64,000 nt of DNA from Enterobacter sp. 10-1 (GTDB taxonomy: Bacteria > Pseudomonadota > Gammaproteobacteria > Enterobacterales > Enterobacteriaceae): contig NISF01000002.1 in NCBI GenBank assembly GCA_002270295.1, positions 310,001-374,000 on the forward strand, in the 5' to 3' direction. The notes under the pieces were generated by a model that saw nothing but the letters and a program-made list of their open reading frames with translations, did not search any database and was not told the DNA's origin. Every line of letters starts with the position of its first letter. Within the stretch, counting starts at the first letter, position 1. Both the position numbers and the translations under genes were made by a program. Positions 1-9,166 of this stretch are shown piece after piece.

Positions 1-133
1 TTTTTTGTGTTCAGGCTGGTTTGGGTGAGGACGTTTTCTTTCTCTGTGTTCGGAGGAAGGTTCCGTTCAGGGTTGGTGCGCGCATCCTGATGATTTCCGC
101 TGCGGGTGAACGGCACGGGGCGTTACGACGGGC

Positions 134-215
134 AAAAAAAACCTGCGCATCTGCGCAGGCTGGTGTAATTAGAGTGGTCAACGTGAAGTCGACTCCACCT
201 ATCAATACCTCTGGG
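134..215 (-). ncRNA. omrB: OmrB small regulatory RNA
   Basis: Read on the minus strand, the RNA starts CCCAGAGGTATTGATAGGTG at 215 and ends in a GC-rich hairpin (CCTGCGCAGATGCGCAGG) followed by eight T residues at 141-134. The start, terminator, 82-nt length and place just upstream of galR all match E. coli OmrB. In E. coli, OmrA/OmrB are OmpR-activated, Hfq-dependent RNAs that repress outer-membrane protein and csgD mRNAs through their conserved 5' end. In E. coli a sister gene, omrA, lies about 115 bp further from galR. No second copy of the 5' motif is visible in bases 1-133. The rest of 1-465 holds no convincing gene. Confidence 0.9.
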
Positions 216-434
216 ATAACAAGAATATCAATGCAGTGAACAGAGAAACCAGCGAACATTCGCAACAGCTAATCGCAAAGTGTAACCAAAGGTGTGAATT
301 TACCGCTCGCCGTTTCATTCACCGCGCCGGCTGTGTGTAACTTTGTCATCAGCAAGGCAAACCTGCATCACATTTGCGTTAACCCGTTAGCCCTTATCCT
401 TGAATCTGCCGAGCTTTCCCGTAACATAACCTCA

Positions 435-450
435 ATGTAAACGCTTACCC
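435..450. promoter_or_regulatory. GalR operator upstream of galR
   Basis: ATGTAAACGCTTACCC agrees at 14 of 16 positions with the GalR/GalS consensus (GTGTAAnCGnTTACAC) and has the central CG typical of LacI-family sites. It lies 15 bp before the galR start, which fits autoregulation by GalR or control by GalS. This is a site call by eye. Confidence 0.7.
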
Positions 451-465
451 TATAAAAGGTCTGGT

Positions 466-1482
466 ATGGCGACAATTAAGGATGTAGCCCGACTCGCTGG
501 AGTGTCCGTCGCTACCGTATCCCGCGTGATCAACAACTCCCCGAAAGCCAGCGAGGTTTCCCGTCAGTCGGTCACCGCGGCGATGGAAACGCTGAATTAC
601 CACCCGAACGCCAACGCCCGAGCGCTGGCGCAGCAGTCAACGGAAACCGTAGGCCTGGTGGTGGGCGACGTATCCGACCCCTTTTTCGGCGCCATGGTCA
701 AAGCCGTCGAGCAGGTCGCCTACAATACCGGCAACTTTTTGCTGATTGGCAACGGCTACCACAGCATCCAAAAAGAGCGCCAGGCGATTGAACAGCTTAT
801 CCGCCACCGCTGCGCGGCGCTGGTGGTGCACGCTAAAATGATCCCCGATGACGAGCTTGCCGGGTTGATGAAGCAAATTCCCGGCATGGTGCTTATCAAC
901 CGCATATTGTCCGGCTTTGAGCAGCGCTGCGTGGCCCTGGACGACCGCTACGGCGCGTGGCTGGCGACCCGGCATCTGATCCAGCAGGGCCATACCCGCA
1001 TCGGCTATCTGTGCTCCAACCATGCGATTTCGGATGCCGAAGATCGTCTGCAGGGCTACTACGACGCGCTCAAAGAGAGCGGCATTGCCATTAACGATCG
1101 GCTGGTGACGTTTGCCGAGCCGGATGAAAGCGGCGGCGAACAGGCGATGACCGAACTGCTGGGACGCGGCAGGAATTTCACCGCCGTCGCCTGCTACAAC
1201 GACTCGATGGCCGCAGGCGCGATGGGGGTGCTGAACGATAACGGCATCGACGTACCGCGCGAGATTTCGCTGATTGGCTTTGATGATGTTTTGATATCCC
1301 GCTACGTTCGCCCGCGTCTGACCACGGTGCGCTACCCGATTGTCACCATGGCGACCCAGGCGGCCGAACTGGCGCTAGCGCTGGCGGACAGGCTCCCGCC
1401 GCCGGAAATCACCCACCTGTTCAGCCCGACGCTGGTTCGCCGTCACTCGGTGATCGCCCCATTAGAGAGCGACAGGTCGTAG
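466..1482 (+). CDS. galR: Galactose operon repressor GalR
   Basis: LacI/GalR-family repressor of 338 residues. The N-terminal helix-turn-helix and hinge (residues 1-60, beginning MATIKDVARLAGVSVATVSR) is nearly identical to E. coli GalR, and the type I periplasmic-binding-protein fold (about 60-335) carries the same effector-domain segments. In E. coli, GalR represses gal, galP and mgl genes and is released by galactose. The place next to omrB matches E. coli synteny. The C-terminus differs from E. coli and the last 40 bp overlap the convergent acetyltransferase gene, so the tail may have been remodelled when a new block landed downstream. Confidence 0.95.
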   Translation: MATIKDVARLAGVSVATVSRVINNSPKASEVSRQSVTAAMETLNYHPNANARALAQQSTETVGLVVGDVSDPFFGAMVKAVEQVAYNTGNFLLIGNGYHSIQKERQAIEQLIRHRCAALVVHAKMIPDDELAGLMKQIPGMVLINRILSGFEQRCVALDDRYGAWLATRHLIQQGHTRIGYLCSNHAISDAEDRLQGYYDALKESGIAINDRLVTFAEPDESGGEQAMTELLGRGRNFTAVACYNDSMAAGAMGVLNDNGIDVPREISLIGFDDVLISRYVRPRLTTVRYPIVTMATQAAELALALADRLPPPEITHLFSPTLVRRHSVIAPLESDRS

Positions 1483-1922
1483 CGGTAGAGGTGCACGGCG
1501 GTGGCCGGATAATCGAGGCCTTCGCCGATATAGCGCCAGCCGAAGCGCTCATAAAAATCCCGGCAGGCGGAGTAGAGATGCAGCTGCGGATAGCCGCTCC
1601 GGCGGGCATAATCAATAACATGCTGCTGCAGTTTCCCCGCCAGCCCCTGCCCGCGCGCCTCTTCGGCAACGTACAGCGCCGCCATCCACGGAAACAGGTC
1701 CTGGCGGCTGATCAGATCGCAGCGCCAGAGCCCCACCGTTCCCAGCAGAAGCTCGCCCTCAACGGCAATAAAGGTCAGCGGCAGCGCCCCCGGCGTCTGG
1801 CTGTGGGCGACGATGCTGGCAAAAAACGCCCGCGGCAGCGTCTCGCCGCCAAAGGCCTGCCACAGCCACTCCGCTACCTGCGGCGCGTGCTGCGGCGCGG
1901 CGTACAGGGGCAGAATGGTCAT
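1443..1922 (-). CDS. GNAT-family N-acetyltransferase
   Basis: A 159-residue protein with the acetyl-CoA binding motif of GNAT enzymes (EARGQGLAGKL, about residues 88-98) between beta4 and alpha3, followed by a typical C-terminal FYERFGWRYIGEG segment. This points to transfer of an acetyl group from acetyl-CoA to an amine, but the substrate cannot be read from the sequence. It lies downstream of the GntR regulator with a 4-bp overlap (1919-1922), so the two are probably co-transcribed and translationally coupled. Its 3' end overlaps the 3' end of galR by 40 bp. Confidence 0.85.
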   Translation of the reverse strand: MTILPLYAAPQHAPQVAEWLWQAFGGETLPRAFFASIVAHSQTPGALPLTFIAVEGELLLGTVGLWRCDLISRQDLFPWMAALYVAEEARGQGLAGKLQQHVIDYARRSGYPQLHLYSACRDFYERFGWRYIGEGLDYPATAVHLYRYDLSLSNGAITE

Positions 1923-2692
1923 ACCGGCTTTCCCTGAAAGATCGGTACCGACTCAAACAGGTAGCCGTCAAAATCCGGCGCGTCTTCGTCCGACAGCTCC
2001 AGCAGGCTGTTTTTAACATTTTCCAGGTGCTGCCACATCGCCTGCCAGGCGCCCATCACGTCGCGACGGCGCAGCGCGGCGAGAATCGCCTGCCGTTCAC
2101 CGAGCCACTTCAGGCGATAGGCGCGGCTGGCGATATGCGCGTTAAACTGCTGCCAGAGCGGGCTGCTGTCCATCTGCAGCCAGATACGTTCAACCGTTGC
2201 CAGCAGCATCTGGTTTTGCGTCGCCCCGGCCAGCACCAGGTGAAACATCCGCGCGTTATCCTGGGAGGCGTCGTTGCCGGCAATCGCCCGCTGCTCCTGC
2301 TCGATGATGCGCTTAAGGTTGTCGATATCGGCACGCGTCGCCATTTTTGCCGCAAAGGCGGCAATATTGCTCTCCAGCAGCTGGCGGGCCTGCAGAATTT
2401 CAAACGGACCGACGTCGCTGCTCAGCATCTGCTCTTCCTCGCTATCATCCTCGTGGGGGATACGCATCACGTAAACTCCCGAGCCCTGGCGAATATCGAC
2501 CGTGCCCTGCAGCTCCAGCATCAGCAGGGCTTCGCGGACGATGGTGCGGCTGACGCCGTAGGTTTCAGCGATATTGCGTTCCGGCGGCAGTCGCGACCCG
2601 ATGGGGTAACGCCCCTGCGCAATCTGGGCGCGTAAATCATCGCCAATTTCCTGGTAGGGTTTCTTTTCCGGCGGAATGATAGCCTTCTCCAC
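1919..2692 (-). CDS. GntR-family regulator (FadR subfamily, UxuR/ExuR-like)
   Basis: 257 residues. The N-terminal winged helix (about 12-78, with RLPPERNIAETYGVSRTIVREAL) is followed by an FCD ligand domain (about 95-245). The segments GPFEILQARQLLESNIAAFAA and MWQHLENVK closely resemble UxuR and ExuR, the hexuronate repressors of E. coli. It may respond to a uronate or related acid, but the nearest genes encode a beta-glucosidase, a PTS permease and an acetyltransferase, so the target is unclear. No KdgR- or UxuR-type box was found just in front of it. The family is certain and the ligand is not. Confidence 0.85.
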   Translation of the reverse strand: MEKAIIPPEKKPYQEIGDDLRAQIAQGRYPIGSRLPPERNIAETYGVSRTIVREALLMLELQGTVDIRQGSGVYVMRIPHEDDSEEEQMLSSDVGPFEILQARQLLESNIAAFAAKMATRADIDNLKRIIEQEQRAIAGNDASQDNARMFHLVLAGATQNQMLLATVERIWLQMDSSPLWQQFNAHIASRAYRLKWLGERQAILAALRRRDVMGAWQAMWQHLENVKNSLLELSDEDAPDFDGYLFESVPIFQGKPV

Positions 2693-2759
2693 AATATCAC
2701 CTGTGCCTTGTCTGCGAGTGAATCCATATCGGCGCTATCTTAGCAAAATTTACGCCGGG

Positions 2760-4187
2760 CTAGCGCAACTCATCGTCGATATCCAGCGTCAGCTCGCGGC
2801 TTTCGCGCAGCGTGCGAAACCAGCTGGCGGAAGCCTTCGGCCGCCGCGCCCGGTCGTTCTGCAGATCGATTTCAATCAGCCCGTAGCGATTTTTAAACGC
2901 GTTCATCGGCGACACGTTGTCGGTAAACGCCCACAGCATGTAGCCGTGACAGTTGGCTCCCGCCTCCCGCGCGAGCAGCGTTTGCCAGAGATGCTCGCTG
3001 ATAAAGCGAATGCGGTACTCATCGACAATCATGCCTTCGCCGTCGCGAAACTGCCCTTCGTTTTCAACGCCCATGCCGCTTTCGGCGATAAACCACGGAA
3101 TATTGCGGTAATCATTTTTAATCCGCATCGCCATATCAAAAACGATACGCGGATAGATTTCCCAGCCGCGGGAGGCGTTCATTCGCCGCCCGGGCAGCTC
3201 GAAGGGTTCGTAATACCAGGCCGGATGGAACGGCGTCTGCGGGTGCCAGGCGCGCGACGGCGCCTTGACCCGGTGCGGGTAGTAGAGGTTAATGCCCAGC
3301 TCATCCACGGTATTGTCGCGGATAATCGCCAGCTCTTCGGCGCTGTAGTCCCAGGCGACGTCGTGCTGCGCCAGCAGCGCAAATAGCGCTGGCGGGTATT
3401 CGCCGTGGACCAGCGGGTCGAGGAAGATGCGGTTATAGAACAGATCGTAAACTTCGGCGGCGCGCACGTCGTGAGCCGCCGCTGAGCGCGGGTAGGTCAC
3501 TTCCGGATTGAGAATGCAGCCTACCGTTCCGCGATAGCCCTTGTCGCGAAACAGCCTGACCACCTTCGCCGTCGCCAGCACCTTGTGGTGGTTCCACTGC
3601 ATCCAGGTCCCGGTATTTTGCTCGTAGGGCCAGCGCAGCGCGTCAAGGTAGACGCGGGTTTGCACGACAATCGGTTCATTGAAGGTAAACCAGCGCGTGA
3701 CCTTCTGGTGATAGCGGGCAAACACCTTCTCCGCGTAGCGGACGAACAGCTCGACGACCTTTTTTGCCGCCCAGCCGCCGTACTGCTCCAGCAGGTAGCC
3801 CGGCAGCTCGTAGTGTTCAAGGCAGATCATCGGCTCGATGCCGTTAGCCAGCAGCTCGTCGAACAGCTGGTCATAGTAGGCCGCATACTCCTCATCAACC
3901 GTGACTTTTTCATAATCGGTCAGAAAGCGCGACCAGTTGATTGAGGTGCGGTAGTGGGTCAGGCCCGCCAGCTTCATCAGCTGGACGTCCTCGCGAAAGC
4001 GGTTGATAAAATCGGTGGCCACCGCCGGGCCGTAGCCGTTATGCCAGACGTGGCGGTCGCGTTTGTACCAGAGATCGGGCCAGGAGTCCTGCCCCTCTTT
4101 CTTGCCGCTCCAGCCCTCGGTCTGCCAGGCGGAGGCCGCCGCGCCAAGGATAAAATCGTCGGGAATCGCAATCCTTTTTGTACTCAT
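2760..4187 (-). CDS. Glycoside hydrolase family 1, probable 6-phospho-beta-glucosidase
   Basis: 475 residues from the ATG at 4187. This start was chosen over 4190 because GAGG then stands at a usable distance. The acid/base Glu lies in TFNEP (about residue 171) and the nucleophile Glu in IAESGMG (about 369), both in their GH1 places. In the C-terminal loop (DNVSPMNAFKNRYG), Ser takes the position where enzymes acting on unphosphorylated sugars carry Glu, as in phospho-beta-glucosidases. The usual phosphate-contacting Lys seems displaced by one residue. It follows a PTS EIIC gene by 7 bp, which supports a phosphorylated beta-glucoside as substrate. The exact sugar is unknown. Confidence 0.87.
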   Translation of the reverse strand: MSTKRIAIPDDFILGAAASAWQTEGWSGKKEGQDSWPDLWYKRDRHVWHNGYGPAVATDFINRFREDVQLMKLAGLTHYRTSINWSRFLTDYEKVTVDEEYAAYYDQLFDELLANGIEPMICLEHYELPGYLLEQYGGWAAKKVVELFVRYAEKVFARYHQKVTRWFTFNEPIVVQTRVYLDALRWPYEQNTGTWMQWNHHKVLATAKVVRLFRDKGYRGTVGCILNPEVTYPRSAAAHDVRAAEVYDLFYNRIFLDPLVHGEYPPALFALLAQHDVAWDYSAEELAIIRDNTVDELGINLYYPHRVKAPSRAWHPQTPFHPAWYYEPFELPGRRMNASRGWEIYPRIVFDMAMRIKNDYRNIPWFIAESGMGVENEGQFRDGEGMIVDEYRIRFISEHLWQTLLAREAGANCHGYMLWAFTDNVSPMNAFKNRYGLIEIDLQNDRARRPKASASWFRTLRESRELTLDIDDELR

Positions 4188-4194
4188 CATATCC

Positions 4195-5532
4195 TCAGGC
4201 GTTGTTGGCGATCTGTGAGTTTTCCGCCTGCCGCTGCGCGGTTTCCAGACGGCGGGAGGCAATCTTCACAAACGGCAGGTAAATCAGTACCGCGGCGATG
4301 ATACAAACCAGCTGGGTCACCACCGCCCCCATCGAACCGGCGGTAGAGAGCCAGGCGTTAATCAGCGGCGGCGTGGTCCAGGGCACCATCACCACCGCTT
4401 TTCCGGCAAACCCGGCCACCGTCGCGAAGTAGCCGATGCTGCCGGTCACCAGCGGCGTGATGATAAAGGGGATCGCGAGGATCGGATTGAGCATGATCGG
4501 CATACCGAAAATCACCGGTTCGTTAATATTGAACAGCCCCGGGCCAATCGATAGCTTAGCGATCTCTTTCATCTCCTTGCGCTTGCTGGCGATCATTACC
4601 GCAATCAGCAGGCCAATGGTCAGCCCCGAGCCGCCGATGCTCATATAGACGTCCCAGAACGGCATGGTGATGATGTTCGGCACCTCTTTTCCCTGCTCAA
4701 AGGCGCTCATATTGACGGTAATCGCGCCCAGCAGCAGCGGCTCGCGGATCGGTTTGATCATCTGATTGCCGTGAATACCGATAACCCAGAACAGCTGGGC
4801 GACGAACATCAGCAGCAGGATCCCCGGCAGGCTTTGCACCACGCGCTCCAGCGGCTGCTGCACCACCAGGTAGACCGCGTCATACAGATACATGCCGGTT
4901 AGCTGATGGAAAATAAAGCCAAAGGTGGCGATGGCGGTGGTGGTAATAATCGCCGGGATCAGCGCCGAAAACGACGCCGCCACGTTCGGCGGCACGGTAT
5001 CCGGCATCTTTATCTTCAGGCCCTTGCGCGTCTCCAGCCAGCAGTAAATCTCTACCGACAAAATGGCGATAAACATGCCGAGGAACAGGCTGCGGGTATC
5101 TGAAAACTGGCGCAGCAGCACGTCTTTGACCACGTGCAGCTGCCCGTCAACCATCATCTCGACGGTGGTTGGGGTGACGCAGATAAAGCAAATCACCGCC
5201 AGCAGGCCGGGGAACAGGCTCTTGATACCGTTAATGCGCCCCAGCTCGATGCCGATCAGAAACACCGCGCCGATATTAAGGAAGTTGAGGGTCGCATAGT
5301 TGATAGCGCTGGTAATCGGCTTGAGCGCGGCGAGAAACGATAGCGACTGAAAGCTGGCGAGTCCGTTTTTCGGGTCCAGCACCATGTTTGAGATCAGCAC
5401 CGAAAAGGCGCCAACGATGATCACCGGCATCAGGGTAATAAAGGCGGATTTTATCGCCATGATGTAGCGGTAGCTGTTGAATTTCGTGGCGAAACTCCCC
5501 AGTGAGTCGATCAATTTTTCCTGCAATGCCAT
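4195..5532 (-). CDS. PTS EIIC permease, lactose/cellobiose family
   Basis: 445 residues from the ATG at 5532, starting MALQEKLIDSLGSF. Many hydrophobic segments and the family motif NEPVIFG (about residue 325) place it with the EIIC subunits that carry cellobiose, chitobiose or lactose across the inner membrane. The EIIB and EIIA partners, usually encoded beside celB-type genes, are absent here, so it must borrow them from elsewhere. It heads a two-gene operon with the GH1 enzyme. Its promoter region contains three palindromes likely bound by the divergent LacI-type regulator at 5836. Confidence 0.88.
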   Translation of the reverse strand: MALQEKLIDSLGSFATKFNSYRYIMAIKSAFITLMPVIIVGAFSVLISNMVLDPKNGLASFQSLSFLAALKPITSAINYATLNFLNIGAVFLIGIELGRINGIKSLFPGLLAVICFICVTPTTVEMMVDGQLHVVKDVLLRQFSDTRSLFLGMFIAILSVEIYCWLETRKGLKIKMPDTVPPNVAASFSALIPAIITTTAIATFGFIFHQLTGMYLYDAVYLVVQQPLERVVQSLPGILLLMFVAQLFWVIGIHGNQMIKPIREPLLLGAITVNMSAFEQGKEVPNIITMPFWDVYMSIGGSGLTIGLLIAVMIASKRKEMKEIAKLSIGPGLFNINEPVIFGMPIMLNPILAIPFIITPLVTGSIGYFATVAGFAGKAVVMVPWTTPPLINAWLSTAGSMGAVVTQLVCIIAAVLIYLPFVKIASRRLETAQRQAENSQIANNA

Positions 5533-5587
5533 AAAGGATACCTCAGGTTTAAGGGCTTCTTGCGCGCCAGGTGTACAGCCGAACACC

Positions 5588-5697
5588 TTTTGGCATACCA
5601 AAAAATAGTGAGAGGTGGTAAAAACTTCTGTGATTAAGATCTCAATGCGCTATTTGGTATTCCAAATTTTTATAAAATTAAATATTGGCATACCACA
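5588..5697. promoter_or_regulatory. Three operator-like palindromes between the EIIC and LacI-type genes
   Basis: The 303-bp divergent gap 5533-5835 has no gene. It contains TTTTGGCATACCAAAA (5588-5603), ATTTGGTATTCCAAAT (5652-5667) and ATTGGCATACCACA (5684-5697). They share the pattern TTGGnATnCCA. Centres are about 64 and 31 bp apart, close to six and three helical turns. They are probably operators of the LacI-family protein encoded at 5836, with the outer pair able to support looping. Binding is inferred. Confidence 0.6.
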
Positions 5698-5835
5698 TTG
5701 ACGGCATCGCTTTCACCGCGGCGCAGTTCCTGCAAAAAGCGTGATCCCGATAGTTTTTTGCACGGCGTAGAGGTCATATCCCCCTGAATGTCTGTGATAA
5801 ACTGCAAAACACCACGTGATATCAGGAATCGATGA

Positions 5836-6873
5836 ATGGCTACAATGCTGGATGTCTCAATTCGCGCAGGCGTCTCTAAAGCGACGGTTTCCCGCGTGTT
5901 GAACGGCACAGGTCAGGTAAAAGAGAGTACCCGCCAACAGGTATTCAAAGCGATGGAGGAGCTGGGGTATCGGCCGAACTTTCTCGCCCGTTCGCTGGCC
6001 AACCGCACGAGCAACAGCATCGGACTGGTGGTGTCCACCTTCGACGGCTTCTACTTTGGCCGTCTGCTGCAGCAGGCTTCGCGCCAGACGGAAGCCTGGG
6101 GCAAGCAGCTGATTGTCACCGACGGCCACGATGCGCCGGAGCGCGAAGAAGAAGCGGTGCAGATGCTTGCCGATCGCCAGTGCGACGCCATCATCCTCTA
6201 TACCCGCCATATGAGCGAAAAGAAGATCATGTCGCTGATCGACTCCGTCGATATGCCGCTGGTGGTGATTAACCGCGACGTCAGCCTTGCGCGCGAGCGC
6301 TGCGTGTTCTTCGAGCAGGAGGATGCCGCATTCCAAGCGGTTAATTATCTGATTACTCAGGGCCATCGCGAGATCGCCTGCCTGACCGTCCCCATGCACA
6401 CGCCAACGGGCAAAGCCCGCCTGCAGGGTTACCGTAAGGCGCTGAAGAAAAATGGTATTGCGTGGGACCCGGAGAAAGTTAAATACGGCGATTCAACGAT
6501 GACCCGCGGCTACGAGCTGTGCCGGGAGCTGCTGGAGGAAAAAACGCCGTTCAGCGCGCTTTTTTCCTGTAACGATGATATGGCGCTCGGCGCCTCAAAA
6601 GCGCTGCATCAGGCCGGGCTGCGGATCCCGCAGGACGTTTCGCTATTTGGTTTTGATGACGCCCCCAGCGCAAAATGGCTGGAGCCGGGCCTGTCGACGG
6701 TCTATCTGCCCATCGATAATATGATCACCACCGCCATCGACCAGGCGATCAAGCTTGCCAACCATCAGCCGATCGAAACGATCCCGCCGTTTACCGGCAC
6801 GCTGGTGCTGCGCGAGTCGGTAACGACGGGTCCCTTTTTAGATCAGACTTGCTCTAAGACCAGCAGCTCCTGA
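5836..6873 (+). CDS. LacI-family regulator (AscG-like) of the adjacent PTS/GH1 operon
   Basis: 345 residues. The helix-turn-helix at residues 1-25 (ATMLDVSIRAGVSKATVSRV) and hinge are followed by a periplasmic-binding-protein-like effector domain, most like E. coli AscG and other beta-glucoside repressors. It is transcribed away from the EIIC-GH1 operon, so it probably represses that operon. AGGA at 5824-5827 supports the start. The C-terminal tail (after about residue 330) is not family-like, and the last 31 bp overlap the 3' end of lysA. Confidence 0.85.
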   Translation: MATMLDVSIRAGVSKATVSRVLNGTGQVKESTRQQVFKAMEELGYRPNFLARSLANRTSNSIGLVVSTFDGFYFGRLLQQASRQTEAWGKQLIVTDGHDAPEREEEAVQMLADRQCDAIILYTRHMSEKKIMSLIDSVDMPLVVINRDVSLARERCVFFEQEDAAFQAVNYLITQGHREIACLTVPMHTPTGKARLQGYRKALKKNGIAWDPEKVKYGDSTMTRGYELCRELLEEKTPFSALFSCNDDMALGASKALHQAGLRIPQDVSLFGFDDAPSAKWLEPGLSTVYLPIDNMITTAIDQAIKLANHQPIETIPPFTGTLVLRESVTTGPFLDQTCSKTSSS

Positions 6874-8105
6874 ATGGTCTGGCGGCGGCGAATCAGCCGC
6901 GCGCTGCCGTTATCGAACAGCACTTCCGGCAGCAGCGGGCGGCTGTTGTAGTTCGAGGACATAGACGCGCCGTAGGCGCCGGTATCGTGCAGCACCAGAT
7001 AGTCGCCCGGCGCCACGTCAGGCAGCAGGCGCGTTTCCACTTTCCCCCCTTCCTGCTGCGTGAAGACGTCACCGGATTCGCACAGCGGCCCGGCGACCAC
7101 GGTTTCAATCATCGGCGCCGCGCTGAGGTCGCGACCGTCCGCCGCCAGGGCGCTGATATGATGGTAGCTGCCGTACATCGACGGACGCATCAAATCGTTA
7201 AAGCCGGCGTCAATCAGCACAAAGTGACGGCTGCCCATCTCCTTCACGCTGCGAACCTGGGAGACCAGAACGCCGGATTCCGCCACCAGGAAACGACCCG
7301 GTTCGATCTCCAGCTTCACCGGATGCCCCAGATGCTTCGCCACCTGCTCGCGGGCGGCGTTCCACAGGCCGTAATAGTGATCGGTATCGATCGCCTCTTC
7401 GTCCTCGTGATAAGGGATCGACAGTCCGCCGCCGGCGGAGATCGCCTGCAGATCCTGACCAAACTCGATCACCTGACGCACCATCGCGCCGCACACCTGC
7501 TCCAGGTGAGCATAATCCACCCCTGAGCCAATGTGCATGTGAATACCCACCAGCTGCAGCTGATAGCGGCGCATCACTTCCAGCGCCGCCGGCAGATGGC
7601 TATACCAGATACCGTGCTTGCTGTTTTCACCGCCGGTATTGGTTTTCTGGCTGTGGCCGTGACCGAATCCCGGATTGACCCGCAGCCATACGCGATGGCC
7701 CGGCGAAACTTCCCCCAGCTGGCTCAGCATATCCACCGACCCGGCGTTCACCGGGATCTGCAGCTCCTTCACCCGCTCCAGCGTTGCGTCGTCGATCAGA
7801 TCGGCGGTAAAGACAATATCTTCCGGATGCTGCTGCGGATCGTAGCCCGCCGCCAGCGCGCGCTCAATCTCCCCGAGGGAGACGGAATCCACCTTCACGC
7901 CCTGCTCGCGCATCAGGCGCAGGATATGAATATTCGAACACGCCTTCTGCGCAAAGCGCACCACGTCAAACTTGCTGAGCTGGGCAATCTGGCGGCGAAT
8001 AATCTGCGCGTCGTAGACCCATACCGGGCAGCCAAACTCGGCGGGCAGGCGCAACAGGTTATCTGCGGTCAGGTCGGTATCGGTGGCGTAAAGCGAGCGT
8101 GGCAT
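6843..8105 (-). CDS. lysA: Diaminopimelate decarboxylase
   Basis: 420 residues, nearly the same as E. coli LysA throughout. It is a PLP enzyme of the alanine-racemase/ornithine-decarboxylase fold that converts meso-diaminopimelate to L-lysine, the last step of lysine synthesis. The PLP lysine lies in VRFAQKACSN (about residue 55). The glycine-rich phosphate loop SAGGGLS, the substrate motif EPGRFLV and the CESGD cysteine motif are all present. It is divergent from its activator gene lysR, as in E. coli. Its 3' end overlaps the upstream LacI-type gene. Confidence 0.97.
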   Translation of the reverse strand: MPRSLYATDTDLTADNLLRLPAEFGCPVWVYDAQIIRRQIAQLSKFDVVRFAQKACSNIHILRLMREQGVKVDSVSLGEIERALAAGYDPQQHPEDIVFTADLIDDATLERVKELQIPVNAGSVDMLSQLGEVSPGHRVWLRVNPGFGHGHSQKTNTGGENSKHGIWYSHLPAALEVMRRYQLQLVGIHMHIGSGVDYAHLEQVCGAMVRQVIEFGQDLQAISAGGGLSIPYHEDEEAIDTDHYYGLWNAAREQVAKHLGHPVKLEIEPGRFLVAESGVLVSQVRSVKEMGSRHFVLIDAGFNDLMRPSMYGSYHHISALAADGRDLSAAPMIETVVAGPLCESGDVFTQQEGGKVETRLLPDVAPGDYLVLHDTGAYGASMSSNYNSRPLLPEVLFDNGSARLIRRRQTIQELLVLEQV

Positions 8106-8239
8106 GGTGAACTCCGGCGTTGTCTGCGTTGTGCGTGTTTTTTATGATTACGCCATAGCCTGAAGGGAATAAAAAATATCGTTTTATCGTGAGTCTATGC
8201 AAAAATGATATGGACACCTGATGCCACCCGAGAGCCGCC
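8106..8239. promoter_or_regulatory. lysA-lysR divergent control region
   Basis: These 134 bp separate the divergent lysA and lysR starts and must hold both promoters and the LysR binding site. They are AT-rich in the middle (about 8160-8210). The exact operator could not be placed by eye. Confidence 0.5.
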
Positions 8240-9166
8240 ATGCCCGCCGTCAATTTGCGTCATATCGAAATCTTCCACGCGGTGATGACCACCGGTAATC
8301 TGACCGAGGCCGCCCGCATGCTGCATACTTCGCAGCCGACGGTCAGCCGGGAGCTGGCGCGCTTTGAAAAGGTGCTGGGACTGAAGCTTTTTGAGCGCGC
8401 TCGCGGCCGCTTGCAGCCCACGGTCCAGGGGCTGCGGCTGTTTGAAGAGGTGCAGCGGTCGTGGTACGGGCTGGACAGGATCGTCAGCGCGGCGGAAAGC
8501 CTGCGCGAGTTTCGCCAGGGCGAGCTGTCGGTGGTGTGCCTGCCGGTATTTTCCCAGTCCTTTTTACCGCTGCTGCTGCAGCCGTTTCTGGCGCGCTATC
8601 CGGAGGTCAGCCTGCAAATCGTCCCCCAGGAGTCGCCTCTGCTGGAGGAGTGGCTCTCCGCCCAGCGCCACGATCTTGGCCTGACCGAAACCCTGCATAC
8701 GCCCGCCGGAACCGAACGCACGCCGCTGCTGACGCTGAATGAAGTCTGCGTCCTGCCGCAGGGCCATCCGCTCGCCGCGAAGCAGGTTCTGACCCCCGCC
8801 GATTTCCACGCTGAAAACTACATCAGCCTGTCGCGGACCGACAGCTATCGCCAGCTGCTTGACGCCCTGTTCCTTGAACATCAGGTCAAGCGGCGGATGG
8901 TGGTCGAAACGCACAGCGCCGCGTCGATTTGCGCGATGGTGCGCGCGGGCGTCGGCATCTCGGTGGTTAATCCGCTCACCGCCCTCGATTATGCCGAAAG
9001 CGGCGTCGCGGTGCGCCGCTTCAGCATCGATGTGCCGTTTACCGTCAGCATGATCCGCCCGCTGCACCGCCCCGGATCGGCGCTGGTCGACGCCTTTATT
9101 CACCACTTGCAGCACAGCCTGGCGCAGATCCAGCGCCCGCTCGATACGGTGCTTAAGAAAGCATAA
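8240..9166 (+). CDS. lysR: LysR, activator of lysA
   Basis: 308 residues, the founding member of the LysR family. The N-terminal winged helix (about 5-65, with [23 protein letters not shown]) is followed by the co-inducer domain. In E. coli it activates lysA in response to diaminopimelate and represses itself. The divergent arrangement with lysA and the E. coli-like sequence make the assignment firm. Its last 14 bp overlap the 3' end of racX on the other strand. Confidence 0.95.
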   Translation: MPAVNLRHIEIFHAVMTTGNLTEAARMLHTSQPTVSRELARFEKVLGLKLFERARGRLQPTVQGLRLFEEVQRSWYGLDRIVSAAESLREFRQGELSVVCLPVFSQSFLPLLLQPFLARYPEVSLQIVPQESPLLEEWLSAQRHDLGLTETLHTPAGTERTPLLTLNEVCVLPQGHPLAAKQVLTPADFHAENYISLSRTDSYRQLLDALFLEHQVKRRMVVETHSAASICAMVRAGVGISVVNPLTALDYAESGVAVRRFSIDVPFTVSMIRPLHRPGSALVDAFIHHLQHSLAQIQRPLDTVLKKA

